This document shows, piece by piece, positions 43,441 through 56,411 of a stretch of 64,000 nucleotides of DNA; positions within the stretch are counted from its first letter, which is position 1, and every line of letters begins with the position of its first letter. The stretch is from Kryptolebias marmoratus. Lineage: Eukaryota > Chordata > Actinopteri > Cyprinodontiformes > Rivulidae. The notes beneath the pieces are model-generated. The model saw only the letters and a list, made by a program, of their open reading frames with translations. It ran no database searches and was not told the origin of the DNA. Where the stretch lies: assembly GCF_001649575.2 (NCBI RefSeq), contig NC_051434.1, forward strand, positions 7,972,255-8,036,254, read 5' to 3'. The translations under genes and the position numbers were made by a program.

Positions 43441-44049
43441 GAAGAAAAGCTGGACCTTTTACAAAAAGAGTTCGCCGTCAGTCTGTGTTGTTTCTTGTTT
43501 TTTTCTCTCCAGGTGTCCAGCAGAGTTCACACAGATTCATTTTGTCTTAGTGGAAATGTGCTGACTCCCTCACCCCGCTGATGGACAGAGATATGAGAAC
43601 CTGTCGAACTTTTAGAGCAAATCTTGCAGCAATAACAGATTTCCAGCTCACAGCTTCCTTCTTCACGCTCTGCAGTATGTATCGACACAAAACTCGCTGC
43701 TATTCTCTGAAACCATAAGCTTTCTTGTTATATTTTGTTTTTCTTTACCATTATTTGACTCTTTCTTTTTAATTTTCTCTCATCTTTGCGCAGCTAACCT
43801 CTCAGATTCCTACCAGTCCTTATTGATTATGTTGTGATGCTGTGAAGTTATTTTGCTGTTTGAGCTGACTACAAAGCTGTTTCAGTAGTGAGGAGAAGAA
43901 TCTTGTTACACGCTAATTTGTAGGTTAATACATGAGGTTTAAATGACAAACAATGAGCCTTTTTCAATTTTAAGTACAAAAGAAATTTACATTATGGCGA
44001 TCAAATACCAGTGATAAGGTAGAATCTGTAAATTTTTTCAGAAAATTAG

Positions 44050-44215
44050 CATCTGTTTGTTAGCAAAATATATTGAACTATTTAAGAGATTTTTAAGGAA
44101 CTTTTAGAAAGTAATCGTTGCCATACTCTGAATGTGAGCTCACATGATATTGGGCATAAAGTTATTTTCAGGGTTCGACTGAAACAGCTACATCTCATTT
44201 CTCAAAATGAAACAT
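44050..44215 (+). repeat. 'TAGCAAAATATC' family copy, partial
   Basis: TTTGTTAGCAAAATATATTG, TTTTAGAAAGTAATCG and CTCATTTCTCAAAATGA follow the family order, with the middle deleted. Confidence 0.55.
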
Positions 44216-44491
44216 GCATTCCTTTGCACCTTTCTTTTATTTTCAGATTTTCTTAGCTGGAATTTGAAATTTTAACATCTCTTCATTGCCATACTAAAAT
44301 GACAAGAAACTGAAGTTTACTTGGATAAAGTTCAAACAGATAGATCTGCTGTAAAGCTGCAGATTTTAGAGGGTCTCTGTAAAACCTGAAATCAGAATCT
44401 GCTGCGAGGCAAATCTGAGATTGAACAACTTTTTTAAACAACCTGTAATATTCACCTACAGGCGATTACAGAATAATTCAGTGATTACAAC

Positions 44492-44493
<2 letters not shown>

Positions 44494-44527
<34 letters not shown>
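44494..44527. repeat. (TG)n microsatellite
   Basis: About 17 TG units without interruption. A shorter, interrupted TG tract lies at 44,904-44,940. Confidence 0.95.
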
Positions 44528-44528
<1 letters not shown>

Positions 44529-46608
44529 CTGTCGTTTCAAAAAGCAGGTACAATGTTTTAATTTTTGGTCTATAATTAAAAGAAGGACAACATCTGTTTC
44601 CTGATAACAATGTGTGTGAATGAAGCACCCTTCATTCTCACAAATCACAAAATTAGTTGGAGTGATAACATTTATTGTGAAAACATTGTGCTCATTTGAA
44701 GCTATAAAAGTTTACAAGTTTCTTTTATAAATTAACTGGCAAAAATGGAATGGTTGTATGCAAATATGTGTGTGTGTGTATGTGTGAGTGCTTACAGCAA
44801 CCCTGTCCAGGTGGCTGCATAATTAAAAACATTTCTCTCACTTGATTTTACATTCAGATGTTAGTATGAACATCTGGCTGAGCGAAGGGGAATAAAGACC
44901 AGATGTGTGTGTGTGTGTGTGTTGATGTGTGTGTGTGTGAGAATAAAATGATCTGCGTTGGGTTGAATCAGCAGTCCTTTGGTTATGTAATCACAGTACA
45001 ACAAAAACTACAAATAAACAACAACAAAAAGGGTTATATAAAGTATTGTGACTGAATGTAAAACCTGCAGCTCAAGAACTGTAGGAAATACATAAAATCC
45101 AAGATTTATAGAACAAAACAGAAAGTGCACAACTAAAATAGACACCTAAACAAAATAAGTTTTTGGGAACACTTATTTAGATATTACTTGCAATTCCACA
45201 TAGCATTCAAAATTTGACCTAAAAAGCTAAAAACTTTGTTTTTCATGATAAGATTATCTTGGTATAAACTCTGGTCTAAGAGGCAGCAGGCAGTTTGCAT
45301 TCCTTTAAGAACTACAAGGTTTTTTATTTTAAATATGTCCAAACATTTGTTTTATTTCTAACCAACTTGCATTTATTTGTGTTTCATGTTGTTTTTTTCC
45401 TCTCTGGAAGCTGCATTTTATTCTTGTGACCATTATTTTCCACTTTACCACAAATTTACTGCAAATGTCATTGACTTTTATCAAATGCATTGAATACATT
45501 TTTTTCCTCAAAGACAATTTAAAATAAACAATGCTGTCACTTTTATTGATATTACATAGTTACTGACCCATTTTGAAGCAAATTATTTATGATTTGAAAG
45601 CACAAAATCACCAGATTTGCACTGATACCTACTGGGCACTGTTATAATTTCCTTGCTGCTGCCTTTGCTGGTGCAGTGTTACACCACTAAATGTTGATCA
45701 TCTGAACAAAGTAAAACTGACCACAGAAGTGTGTTTTCTGATCGGCTATGGATAATAACTCATTAAAACATTGCTCACTGGGCCAATTAGTGGTCAGCAG
45801 CTACAGTATAAAGTAAAGCCTGAAATCATAAAATAGTTTATAGTAAGCTGATTAGAAATGAACGGGATAAAACGTAACAGTGTAATTTCCCAACCAATTA
45901 ACAAAAGATTCTCGTTGATTTGGAGGAAAAATGTTTATCTGTTCTTTAAAGGAAAGGCTGGTGTTCAGCGTCTTCTGTAGAGAATAATGAGGAGTCGAGA
46001 AAAGTGACGACGGTCTGATCAACCTGGAGGATTGACAGAAAATCAAACTTTCACAGTTCTCAGAAAAATACGTTAATGCTTAGGAACGGAAGCCTTTAGT
46101 CAACCCATGTCTTTGTCCTTGATTGGACAGAACATCAGCTGCATTGAAAAGTGGAACCCTGTTTTTAATTAACAGCCGATGTATTTATTTATTTATTTTA
46201 ATTAAACAAGAAGACGTCTCAACGCATAACTGAAGGTGAACAAAGTTGTTCTTGTTCAGTGTGTCTGCTGCCTTCAGAGTGTTTCATGACTTTTTTCTTG
46301 AGTTTGAACAGGGTCACGTTGACATATTTCTGTCTGCTGCTGTGTGCACTCAGTTGCAAAAAAAAAAAAAAAAATCAGGGTTCTTCCACTGCTGACTGTT
46401 TTAGTGATTAAGGCAAACCAATTAAGCCTGATTTTTATGGCAGCAATTCATCTAAAAAACACTGCCAGGCATTCAGTGTTTATACTTATTTATTTCAGAC
46501 AGCAAAACATTGGATCTTGATAAGCATGCATTACCAGCTTTTTAAAAATTTATTTTTGCATTTTCTTTTATATGTCACTTTATTTCTCTGAGGTGAGACT
46601 TTTCAAAG
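44528..46608. other. Spacer without a supported gene
   Basis: AT-rich DNA with short TG tracts (about 44,770 and 44,904-44,940) and an A run near 46,360. I see no exon series or recognisable domain. Confidence 0.6.
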
Positions 46609-46690
46609 AGCTATCTGCAACAGGTAAGACATTAATTCTTCATAACCTTTCCACTCAAACACTATTCAAAAGATCTGAACCTGAACTATC
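46609..46690 (+). repeat. Single-arm relative of the 21.8 kb foldback repeat
   Basis: AGCTATCTGCAACAGGTAAG then ACATTAATTCTTCATAACC and TTCAAAAGATCTGAAC follow the right arm and right flank of the inverted repeat at 21,917-21,990. No partner arm is visible here. Confidence 0.7.
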
Positions 46691-47729
46691 ATTTTAACTC
46701 TACAGTCTTGAAGCCGCCAGTTTTCTACCTGTTTGGCTTTAATGAGCTTTATTGTTCCTCCAAATGTACACACTCGGTTTGGTGCTGTCACAATCTGGTG
46801 ATGAAGACAGCAACTGGTTTTATGTTTTTGTCCCTGTTGCTTTTGCACTGTTGCACAGCACACTATTGCTATGGAAACCAGATCTGTGGTGGGCTTTGTA
46901 TAATTTTGCGTGCTTTTTATTTATAATCTCTTCTAATCCTGGACCAATTACTTGCAGACTGGGATAGAAGAGAGAGATGTCTTTTCTCTTCTCCCCCTGC
47001 AGGGTTTTCTTTTTTTCTTTTTTGCGTTTTCCTTTTGCTGTTCCTTCAAAAATCTCTCCTTCTCAGTCTATATTTGTTTATTTTTTTCCACCATCTTGTC
47101 TGCTTGTGTTTGCACAACAAGATTCACACAAAGTCACATATTGTCACACATTAATTTGGCTTCCTATTAATCCAATTTGGTCCCAGAATAGTTATAACCC
47201 CGATTCCAACAAAGTTGGGACGTTGTGTAAAACAGAATGCAATGATTTACAAATTTCATGAACCTAGATTTTATTCAAAATGTAATATAGTAGAGATAAA
47301 TGTTTAAACTGAAAAACGACTGTGCAACTATTAGGAAAAAATAAGGTATTTTAGAATTATAATGCAGCAACAGATAGCAATAAAAGATGAGACAAGGCCA
47401 AGTTTACCACCATGCAGCATCCCCCCTTCTTTCAGCAACAGTCTGTAAACATCTAGGACCTGAGGAGAGCAGCTGCTGGAGGTTTTGGAGGAAAATGTTG
47501 TCCCATTCTGGTCTGATGGAGGATTGTAGCTGTTCAACAGACCTGGGCCTTCTTTGACAGATGTTTTTGTTTCATGATGCAACAAAAGTTTTCAGTCGGT
47601 GAGAGGTCTGCACTGCAGGCAGGTCAGTTCAGCACCTGGACTCCTTTACAACAAACCCATGTTGTAGTAACGGATGCAGTTTGTGGTTTAACACTGTCTC
47701 GCTGAAATATGCAAGACTTTCCCATGTAG

Positions 47730-48355
47730 TGTCACAGCTCCATCTGTTCCTGCCACGCCTCTTGCCACAGCCACTTAACTTTCCATTCATCCACAGTTCA
47801 AGCCACGCCCATATTATCATGCCCAAGTAATCACAGTCATCTGTTTCACCTGTTCTGGTCCCCATAACTACCCACAGCTCCCAGTACTCTTCGCCAGATT
47901 ATTGAAAGCCTCACAGCGAGTAAATGTCCAGCGTTCATGCCTGATCTCGACCCTTGCCTGTTTTTTGACCACCGACTTTTGCCTGCTCCTTGCCTGATAC
48001 TTCTTTGGACTNNNNNNNNNNNNNNNNNNNNNNNNNNNNNNNNNNNNNNNNNNNNNNNNNNNNNNNNNNNNNNNNNNNNNNNNNNNNNNNNNNNNNNNNN
48101 NNNNNNNNNNNNNNNNNNNNNNNNNNNNNNNNNNNNNNNNNNNNNNNNNNNNNNNNNNNNNNNNNNNNNNNNNNNNNNNNNNNGCAACTAGTAACCAAGC
48201 CAAGGAGAACTTACCTGTTCCGGTTCCAGTCCACGACGGTCACGTGAGTGTCCTGTTCAGAGTCCCAGGTCCCGCTCCTGTCCAGTCCACAATAAAACTC
48301 TTAAAACTTCGTCGTTGTGCTGCGAGTTTGAATCCTGTCAAGTCCTGCCTTGTCA
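47730..48355 (+). mobile_element. LTR-like element nested in the Tc1-like copy, with 5-bp target duplication
   Basis: The element runs from TGTCACAGCTCC to CTGCCTTGTCA, that is TG...CA termini. It is flanked on both sides by TGTAG (47,725-47,729 and 48,356-48,360), a perfect 5-bp target site duplication. An AATAAA near 48,291 followed by a short GT-rich end fits a terminal repeat. With 172 undetermined bases inside, internal coding cannot be excluded, but the 626-base span favours a solo LTR. Confidence 0.7.
48012..48183. other. Assembly gap (172 N)
   Basis: Undetermined bases inside the nested LTR-like element. The true length of the missing sequence is unknown, and reading frames drawn across it have no meaning. 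Confidence 0.99.
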
Positions 48356-49884
48356 TGTAGATGGGAACATATGTTGTTCTAAAACCTGTATATACTTTTC
48401 TGCATTGATGGTGCCTTTCCAGATGTGTAAGCTGCTCATGCCAGAGGCACTAATGCACCCCCATACCATCAGAGAGGCAGGCTGTTGAACTGTGTGCTGA
48501 TAACAGGCTGGAAGGTCCCTCTCTTCTTCAGTAGGGAGGACGTGATTTCCAAAAAGAATTTCAGATTTTGATTCTTATGGCCACAGGACAGTTTTACGCT
48601 TTTCCTCAGTCCAGTTTAAACGAGCTTTGGTCCAGGGAAGATGGCTGACGTTTCTGGATGATGTTCACATGTGGTATCCTCTTTGCATGACAGAGCTTTA
48701 ACTACCATAGATGGCACGGCGAACTCTGTTTAGACAATGATTTGTGTTCCTGAGCCCATGCAGGATCAAACCTGTTTTTAATGCAGAGCTGCCTGAGGGG
48801 CTGAAGATCACAGGCATCCAATATTGCTCCAAGATTTCTTCAGATTCTTGATTTTTAAAAATATATTAACTGTAGATGATGGGATATTTAAAGTATTTCC
48901 AAATTTCTACTGAGAAACAGTATTTTTGAAATTGCTTCACTAATTTGAGAGTTTTTTTTTTTGCAGACTTGTGAACCTCTGCCCATCTTTACTTCTGAGA
49001 CATTTAGCTTCTCTGAAATGCTCTTTTATTCCCAGTCCTCCTACTGACCTGTTGCCAATGAACCTAATTAGCTGCAAAATGCTTCTCCAGTTGTGTCTTA
49101 ATTGCACCACTTACTTTAACAGCCTTTTGTGACCCCTGTCCCGACTTTTTAAAAACTTTCTTCCTACTATCAAATTAAAAATCACATTATTTCTTTTCCC
49201 AATAAAATGGTACAATCTTTTAGTTGAAACATTTAATGTGTTTAGTATAAAATGGATTTAATATATATAGGTTTAATTAGATTTTATACAACAGCTCAAC
49301 TTTTTTAAAATTGAGGCTGTATGTTCTCCCAGTTTATTCCTTGTTTTGTCCTTTAACACTTTCTTCTCCTTCTTCTGTAGCTGCTTATGCATCTATAACT
49401 AGCACCACAGCACCTAAACTGGTTACACGGTTGTTACCGTCACCCAGAGAGTTGCATGGATTTTTTTTTTAAACTACGTTTTTCTGTCGATTCATTCCTT
49501 CTTTTTGTTCCCTTGGATCCCCTCAGGCTGGTGAGTTACAGAGCGCCCATGTGGTGAGTGTCTTTGGGTTTCTGCAACACACACACACATGCTGGGAGAA
49601 CTCAGCACACAAACTCACCGTCCCAGCTGGGGGTAAGGCTCAGATCTGGAGGAGAGAAACTCACAGTTGGTGTTGAGGGGAAAATATTTTTTACCCCCTG
49701 GGCCTGACACACTTGCTCACATGCAGACAGAAGAGCAGAGGCACACACTGAAACCAGCCTGATGCCCACAACACAATGAACCAAACGCCAAACTTTAAAC
49801 AGGGAAGTTCATGCAGAATCAGAAGAAGACCAAAGTTACCTGGAAAACTGAAACGCTCATAGGGAAAAGATGGGCCATAATGTG

Positions 49885-50165
49885 TTTGTGTGTCCGTCTG
49901 TTACCAAAATATCTGGACAAATTTTAATGAAACTTGCAGAAAGTAATGATTGCATGTACATCTAAAACTGATTAACGTTTGGAGTTAGCATGATTCAAAA
50001 TGTCTGCCACAGGCAACTGATTTTTTTCTTGCAGTATTGTGTGATATTGTGCATAATGCTGTTTTCAAGCAGTGACCAGCTCTGTCATTTCTCAACACAA
50101 GATGATCTCAGACTAAAACTCTGGCATGAAAAGCGACGAGCTATAAGCAATCATTTATGAAATGC
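49885..50165 (+). repeat. 'TAGCAAAATATC' family copy
   Basis: CTGTTACCAAAATATCTGGA, GAAACTTGCAGAAAGTAATG, CATGATTCAAAATGTCTGCC, CTGTCATTTCTCAACACAAG and AAAAGCGACGAGC follow the family order. Confidence 0.6.
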
Positions 50166-50169
50166 GAGG

Positions 50170-53100
50170 CCATTCATTTAGATGTTTTTTTAATCAAACA
50201 CCATAATTTAAAGTTACATTCACAAATGCAAATGAACTATAAGTGTTTGACCATGAGGTTATGCCAAATATTGATGAATCTTTGACCTCATCTCCTTGTA
50301 ATTGCATCTCCATTATTACCTTCTTTGAAAAACTGTAATTGGTAATGCTGCTTGAAACACCAGAGAATTTGTTTCTGTGTGGAGCAACACAAAAAGTTTA
50401 GCACAAGATCTTGCAGCAGGAAAAATGCTACAGCAAATCAGCAGCTCAGCCCAGATTCCTCCTCTATTAGCCTCACGCTGAGTGTAATGTTTCAATAACC
50501 ACAAGGCTCATTGCCACCATCCCATACATCTACATCTGCCAGCAGTTTAAATAACTCCCTGCCAGTTTGTAGGCAGTGAGCATCATCTGGATAGCAATTT
50601 ACACACGTTTGAAGGCAAAATGGTTTTAGAGTTGAACCTGCTGTTTCTGGATTCAACTGTGCGTGTAATATTTATTTAATTTTAATTGTTTTAGTGTAGC
50701 AGAAAGGGCAGGTACTTTTTTTTTTCTCCGATGTGATAAGAATATAAATTCATATTTTTGTCTAAATCTCTCTGTGATAAAAGACACTGAGATGTGTGTT
50801 TTTTTTTTCTTTGTTTTGGCCAAATGTAGTGACCACTGAAGCACGGAGGGCAGGAAGATCTGAGGTGACGGGTGAAAATGACTCAAAGAAGTGCATGTGT
50901 GTGGTTTTATCTTACAGACGCTGCGTTCTTAAAGTTGCAACATGTTGACAGAAACATCACAGAGACTGTCTTTAGACAAAAATATTAAATCATCTTTTGT
51001 GAATTATTTGCTTTTAAGTATATCTCTGTAAGATAATCAGAACTCATAAATGTTATCTTCGAAATGATGTCTTCAATGAAAAATAATATCTGTGTTGAGT
51101 TGATACATCTGAAACATCCTAATTAACTTTATAAAAATAGAAAGAAAAACATTAAATAATGATTCAGTTTTAAAGTTATCTTTTCTTTCTGACATTAAAT
51201 GTGCAGCAGACAGATAGGACGTTGGACTAAATGCTTTTGGAAGCCACATCATCGAATATTTGAGGTCTTTTAAACATCAAAGTAAATTCCACATATTTTT
51301 TTTTATTATTTTTAACTCAACACATTATCGGGCTTTATCCTTTCTTCAGCTGGGATTGATTAGTTCATTGTCTTGTTGGAGCATTTAACTTTGTCAAAGT
51401 TTCAGCAGTTTGGGAAATGGTTTCATGTTATTCTAAAAAAAAACAAACAAAAAAAAAAACCAACCATCAAATGGTTGTATTTTTTCTTCATTACGTCGTT
51501 CCCTTTGAACAGTTCGTAAATGAGCAAAATCTGTCCAAAGTTTGATGCTTTATCACAGCGTCTTTGGCGTTGAATGCCTGGCTTTTAGGCTTTCTTTTAT
51601 TCATCTGTTTATGGTGAGCAAATAACTCAAAATTGATCTCCTCTGGCCTTAAATCATTAATTCAGGTGGATTTTTCTTTTGCCCAAGTGGTCAACCTAAA
51701 GGTGTCAATTTTTCAATTTTTGCTTCTGTCTCAGATAACTCCCTCTCAATCTATGATGATGTAAAACTTCCATTACTCTGGTGTTGTAGAAAGTCCTGAT
51801 TAATTGTTGGTTCCTGAGTTGTTCCTTACGATTTAACCCAATGTTCTCAGACCTGATGGTGTTAGTTTGTGTCTTTATCCCAATTATGAAAAGTGTCTGC
51901 ACTTCCAGTGACTAGAACCAAACTCATGATGGTGAAAGTTGTTTTGCTTCATGAAACTTTCAAGGTTTTCTTGTAACTATATGATCACCTTTGTTTCCTC
52001 ATATCTGCACTGAAATCTTTGAACATTACACTGTTGGTCAGTTCAGTGTGCTAAGTAAAAAACTGTTTCATATGAGCAAAATAAAGCTACTGTATCAAAA
52101 ACAATCAGTCATGGGTACTTGGAATTTTATGTAAATCAATAATTTTATGTCATCAAATTCTAGATGAGAACTGTTAGACAAAATCACTGTAAAACTTTTT
52201 CAACATTCGATATGTATTCCTAATGAGGGCATTAAAACTGGTTTAGACGTGTGTCATATATCAGTTTGTACATGTGTGTTACATTGTTCTGTCTCATTCC
52301 AGAGACAGAATGATACAGGAAGTAAAACACCTTTTATTCTAACAAAAATAAAATGTGAGGCAAATGCAGTTTTTTTTTAAAATGGTCAAGAAACCAACAG
52401 TGAACACAATAAGACCAATAAGACCCAGCTACAGCAACTGAACCTGGAAGTACACAAACTGATGACAAATCCAGTGCAGGTGTGTTCATGAGAAACTGAA
52501 TCCAGGAATCAGGTAGAAACAGGAAGTAAACACAAGCTAAAACAGGAAGTAAAATAAACTAACCAGCAATGGGTAAACTGACTTCTAAATTACAGAAAAT
52601 GATTAATAAAACTCTTTAGTTCAGAGGTTTTGGATTTTGGAATAAAGAGATCAAAACATAGACCCAAAAGCCAAGACTAAACCAGAAACAGAAACTAAAA
52701 CAACATGGTGAGACAGCTTCAGATGTTCAGCCTCTTGTAAAATTATTTTAAAAATCTAAAGAGTTTCACAGTTCAAGAAAAAAAAATCCCATTTCAATTT
52801 CATGTCTAAAAAAACATTTCTATAATTTTCAGAACAAACTGAGCTATTTTTTTATTAGTGTTTATGAGCTACATCAATCTTTTGTACTTTTTAAAAATAT
52901 ATCCCATCATATCAATGTTTAAGTTTAATTTAAAGTCCACTGTGACATTTGACCTCCATGTGACCTGTATACTGTACATGTACGTAAATAATGGCTTAAA
53001 TATGTACCTTTTTGGCTTAAAGCAATAATAACAGAATAAATTAGGGGCAGTAAAGAGTCACGTCCTTCAAAACCATGTTTTTATTACCAAAAATAAGATT

Positions 53101-53250
53101 CCCAGCAACATTTTGAAACAATGCTGTTGTGACAACAAAGAAAAGGACAGAGAGGTGACGTCCTGGTGTGGAACACAGACATTAACACATGCACCCCCCA
53201 CGCTCTCTTCTAGTCCCCATATGGATTCTCTCCTGAGAGAAAAAGCTATC
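50170..53250. other. Spacer without a supported gene
   Basis: About 3 kb of AT-rich DNA. A stretch at about 52,300-52,720 with repeated CAGGAAGTAAA phrases may be another reversed short element, but I could not define ends. Nothing else is recognisable. Confidence 0.55.
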
Positions 53251-53257
53251 AGGGAGG

Positions 53258-53440
53258 CGTGTGTGTGTGTGTGTGTGNNNNNNNNNNNNNNNNNNNNNNN
53301 NNNNNNNNNNNNNNNNNNNNNNNNNNNNNNNNNNNNNNNNNNNNNNNNNNNNNNNNNNNNAACCCCCCCCACTCCACCCCAAACACATATACACACATGC
53401 ACACACACGCACACACGCACACACCCACACACACACGGAC
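53258..53440. repeat. TG/CA microsatellite containing an assembly gap
   Basis: A (GT)n tract runs into 83 undetermined bases (53,278-53,360), followed by a C run and CA-rich sequence to about 53,440. The assembly broke inside the repeat. Another GT tract lies at 53,537-53,580. Confidence 0.95.
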
Positions 53441-54019
53441 CCCCTCCTGCGTGCTATCGGTATCGGCGACGGACAGAGAGAGTGAGGCTAATTACATGTG
53501 AGAGTTAAGACAGTGGAAACGAGACAAAGACCATGCTGGTGTGTGTGTGGGTGTGTGTGCGTGTGTGTGTGTGTGTGTGCACAGTCTTTGTTAGGGTTAT
53601 AATTTAATTCACTTTGTGTCCTTTGCTGTTGGTTATCACAATAACACAAATTATTCTTACCTCTCATTTGTTCGTTTTGGTGTCCAAACTTTGTGTCTAT
53701 GTCATTGTGTGTGCATAGGTGTATGTGTGTGTGTGTGTGTGTTGTCAAAACAATGGGAGTTTGTACCAGACCATTTCTTTTTTTTCTGGCTTGTGTCGTC
53801 ATCATGCAGTTCAGTAAAAATTGCTGTGGTCTGTGCACCGAAACCTGTCCTAACCTTAGGAGAGTGGAGCAAATATTGCCAGGGGTTTAGACAAAAATAT
53901 AATTAAATATTTATTTTATCAAAAGAGACCACTGTCGCACCCTGAACCCCCACCCTCCCAACAAACAGCTGTTAGATGCTGTGATGTAGCCCTTGTTTGT
54001 ATAGGTCTCAGAGTCTTAT

Positions 54020-54720
54020 ATTCACTTTTGCAGGTGATGACATTCTGTTGGTGTCTTCAAGCCATGACTTTCAGCTCACTCTAAGGTGGTTTGTAGCCTA
54101 TTGGAAAGTACCCAGGATGAGAGTCAGCTTCTGTAAGTCTGAAGCCATGGTTCTTGACCGGAAAAATGAGGAATGCTTTTTCTGTTCCACCTTGAGTAAT
54201 GGCAGTGATTCTATGGTCTGTGGTGGGAAAGAAGATGCCAAACCAAAAAGTGAGCCTTTTGTTTTGTTGGTCCAGCCGTGTTTCACCTCAATGATGGTCA
54301 TGACATATGGATTGATACAGGATCCTAGATACAAGCAACTGAAATTGGCTTCCTCCATAGGGATGTCAGACTCAGCCTTAGAGATAAAATGAGGAGCTCC
54401 ATCATTCAAGGGAAGCTCAGAGTAGAGTCACTGCTCCTCCACACAGAAAGAAGTCAGCAGAGGTGGTTTGGGCATTTGATTAAGAGAACCTTCTGGACAC
54501 CTCTCTCTGCAGGCTTTCTGGGCATGCTCCACTGGGAGAAGACCCTGAGGCAACTTGCTGGAGGGGCTCATATATCCTCTCTGGCTTGAGAATGCCTCCG
54601 GATCCCCCAGCAGGGATTAGAGAGTGTTACTGGGGAGAGGGGTGCTTTGGCTTTCCTCCTGCACCCCTTGCCTCTACGACCCTGTCTTGGATAAAAAGTC
54701 AAAACTGGATGGATAAATTT
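54020..54720 (+). mobile_element. Decayed LINE reverse-transcriptase 3' part
   Basis: Translation pieces match the end of a fish non-LTR retrotransposon polymerase. FAGDDILLVSS replaces the usual Y/FADD catalytic motif. SKSEAMVL-type sequence follows (read CKSEAMVLDRK), then LRVESLLLHTERSQQRWFGH, near the usual LGVEPLLLHIERSQMRWLGH. Frameshifts and stops separate the pieces, and the end reads into GGATGGATAAA. The copy is dead. It carries only the C-terminal portion, as expected for 5'-truncated LINE insertions. Confidence 0.8.
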
Positions 54721-55739
54721 TCAGAATATATTTTTCTTTTTGACTCAGATCTGAAATCTATGTTTTCTCAAATTGATAAAAAATATCCAATATGCTCAAG
54801 TTAGTCATATTATGACCACTTGGCCCATGGAGGTATGAACTAGTTGGGGCCTTTGAAGGTCAGCTGTGGTATTAAGCACCAAGTCATCACTTGTATATTT
54901 TTCAAGAGCTGTAAACTAGGAGATTGGATCCTGGTGTTAGCAACTTGCTTTTGTTTATCTCAGCCTTTATGTTCTATAAATATGACCTTTGCAGATCCAA
55001 ACCTCTGCAGACTGGGGACATCTCATAACTGCAGTTGAGGAGATGATATCACCCAGCCATAAAGCCATCACAACTTAGCTTTTGTCAGTGGTACAAAATT
55101 TAAATTTTGCATACATGTGTGAATCTGGCTAAAACATGTTCTAAAAAGCAACACGTTGCTCCAGATTTTAACAAGCCATGACAAGTAAAAAAACGTTTTT
55201 TTCTATAACTGCATATTAATTCAGACAGTTTTTATTCACTTATTACAAAAAATATGTGTTTGTAGATAAGTAATTATTTTTGTCTTATTAAAAATAATAA
55301 TAGTTTCTTTTGCAAACTCCTTTACTGATTTTCTTTTTTTCAGTTTGTCTCCTAAACTCACCCAAGCTTTCATCTTTCTAAATTGTCTGCTTTTTCTCCC
55401 CTCTCTCCGTCTCTCTTCCTTCTCCTCCAGGCCAAACTGCAGCTATCAGATTTTTCTCTGCTTGGTTCTTTTCAATTAGACTTGTTCACTTCCAGCCTTC
55501 GCTGTGAATGTGTTTGTGTGTTCAGTATCAGTGTGTGACACCTTAGGAAAAGATGCCATCGTGAATTCTATTAAGCATCCCAACTCTCAGGCGCTGTGAG
55601 TGCCCTTTTCTATTTTATTAACTTGCAATAAAAATAGTTACAATGACACTTGAAGACATGCAATTACATCCCACATCTTTATTCATATAGTAAACATAAG
55701 GTGCACATTCATTCATTTTTTCATACCCACTCTATACTG

Positions 55740-55955
55740 TTCAGTGTTGCACTGTGGATGGTGCCAATCCCAGCAAGCACTGGCCAAGAGGTGAAGTTCA
55801 CCCTGAACAGGTTTCCAGTCCATCATGTAGACACATAAGATGATCACCTATGGTCAATTTAGAGTCACTAGTTAGCTTGACATGCATGTTTTTGGGTTGA
55901 GGGAGGCAGGGTACATCCTGTACCTGCAACCTGTCCAGGGTGTACGCTACCACTC
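55740..55955 (+). repeat. Common teleost interspersed repeat
   Basis: CCCTGAACAGGTTTCCAGTC, then CATCATGTAGACACA, ATGGTCAATTTAGAGTCACT, GTTAGCTTGACATGCATG and TTTTTGGGTTGAGGGAGGCA. This order is widespread in fish genomes, where it commonly reads GGTCAATTTAGAGTCACC. It may be part of a LINE 3' region; the family name is not certain. Confidence 0.7.
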
Positions 55956-56369
55956 ACCAGACTACAGGATTTATCATTTCTGCAACCCTAAACAGCACAA
56001 AGCAGGCACAGAAAATTAGCTAATGAATCTAAATTGTTTTTCTTGTGAATTTTTATTCAATGTAGGTTTGATCTACTTATTTTTGAACACCACCCAAGTT
56101 TATAAATGTTGTTTTCTTTCAAATTACTTGTTTCTGTTTTTTAGCCTGCACGTTAAAAAGGTATGTGGAAGTCTTAGAACAAACTAATACTGCATAAAAG
56201 ATCATGGAAGAGAAAACCAAGCACCCAAAAAGAAGCAAACAAATAAAAAAACAAACAAGCAGTCTATAAATCAACCAGCCAACTGATGCCTAACCATCCA
56301 TCCATTCAGCCAACCAACCAGCTGTACAACCGTCCATTCAGTCAACTAACTAACCGGTCAGTGATCCTG

Positions 56370-56411
56370 TCAACCAACCAACCAACCAACCAACCAACCA
56401 ACCAACCAACC
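56370..56411. repeat. (CCAA)n microsatellite
   Basis: About ten CAAC/CCAA units, with imperfect CCAACCAGC relatives on both sides from about 56,270. Frames over it give poly Gln/Pro/Thr artefacts. Confidence 0.95.

Larger units (their letters stand above)
47193..49322 (-). mobile_element. Tc1-like transposon, minus-strand copy, interrupted by a later insertion
   Basis: The left end TATAACCCCGATTCCAAC-AAAGTTGGGACG and the right end (reverse strand ATACAGCCTCAATTTTAAAA) align as diverged terminal inverted repeats. Internal segments match the plus-strand copy at 41,285 in reverse, including CCTCTGCCCATCTTTACTTC, the complement of the MGRGSP start. The transposase frame is broken throughout. A separate element occupies 47,730-48,355. 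With that removed, this is about 1.5 kb, a normal size for the class. Family assignment is from memory. Confidence 0.75.

Noticed and set aside
44165..44180. GGTTCGACTGA as a tRNA B box
   Set aside because: No A box, acceptor stem or cloverleaf at the right distance. It belongs to an interspersed repeat.
47846..48247. Several frames spanning undetermined bases
   Set aside because: They exist only because the gap has no stops. The flanks belong to a transposable element.
53067..53838. Frames rich in Cys-Val and Thr-His near the second gap
   Set aside because: CA/GT microsatellite translated in different frames.
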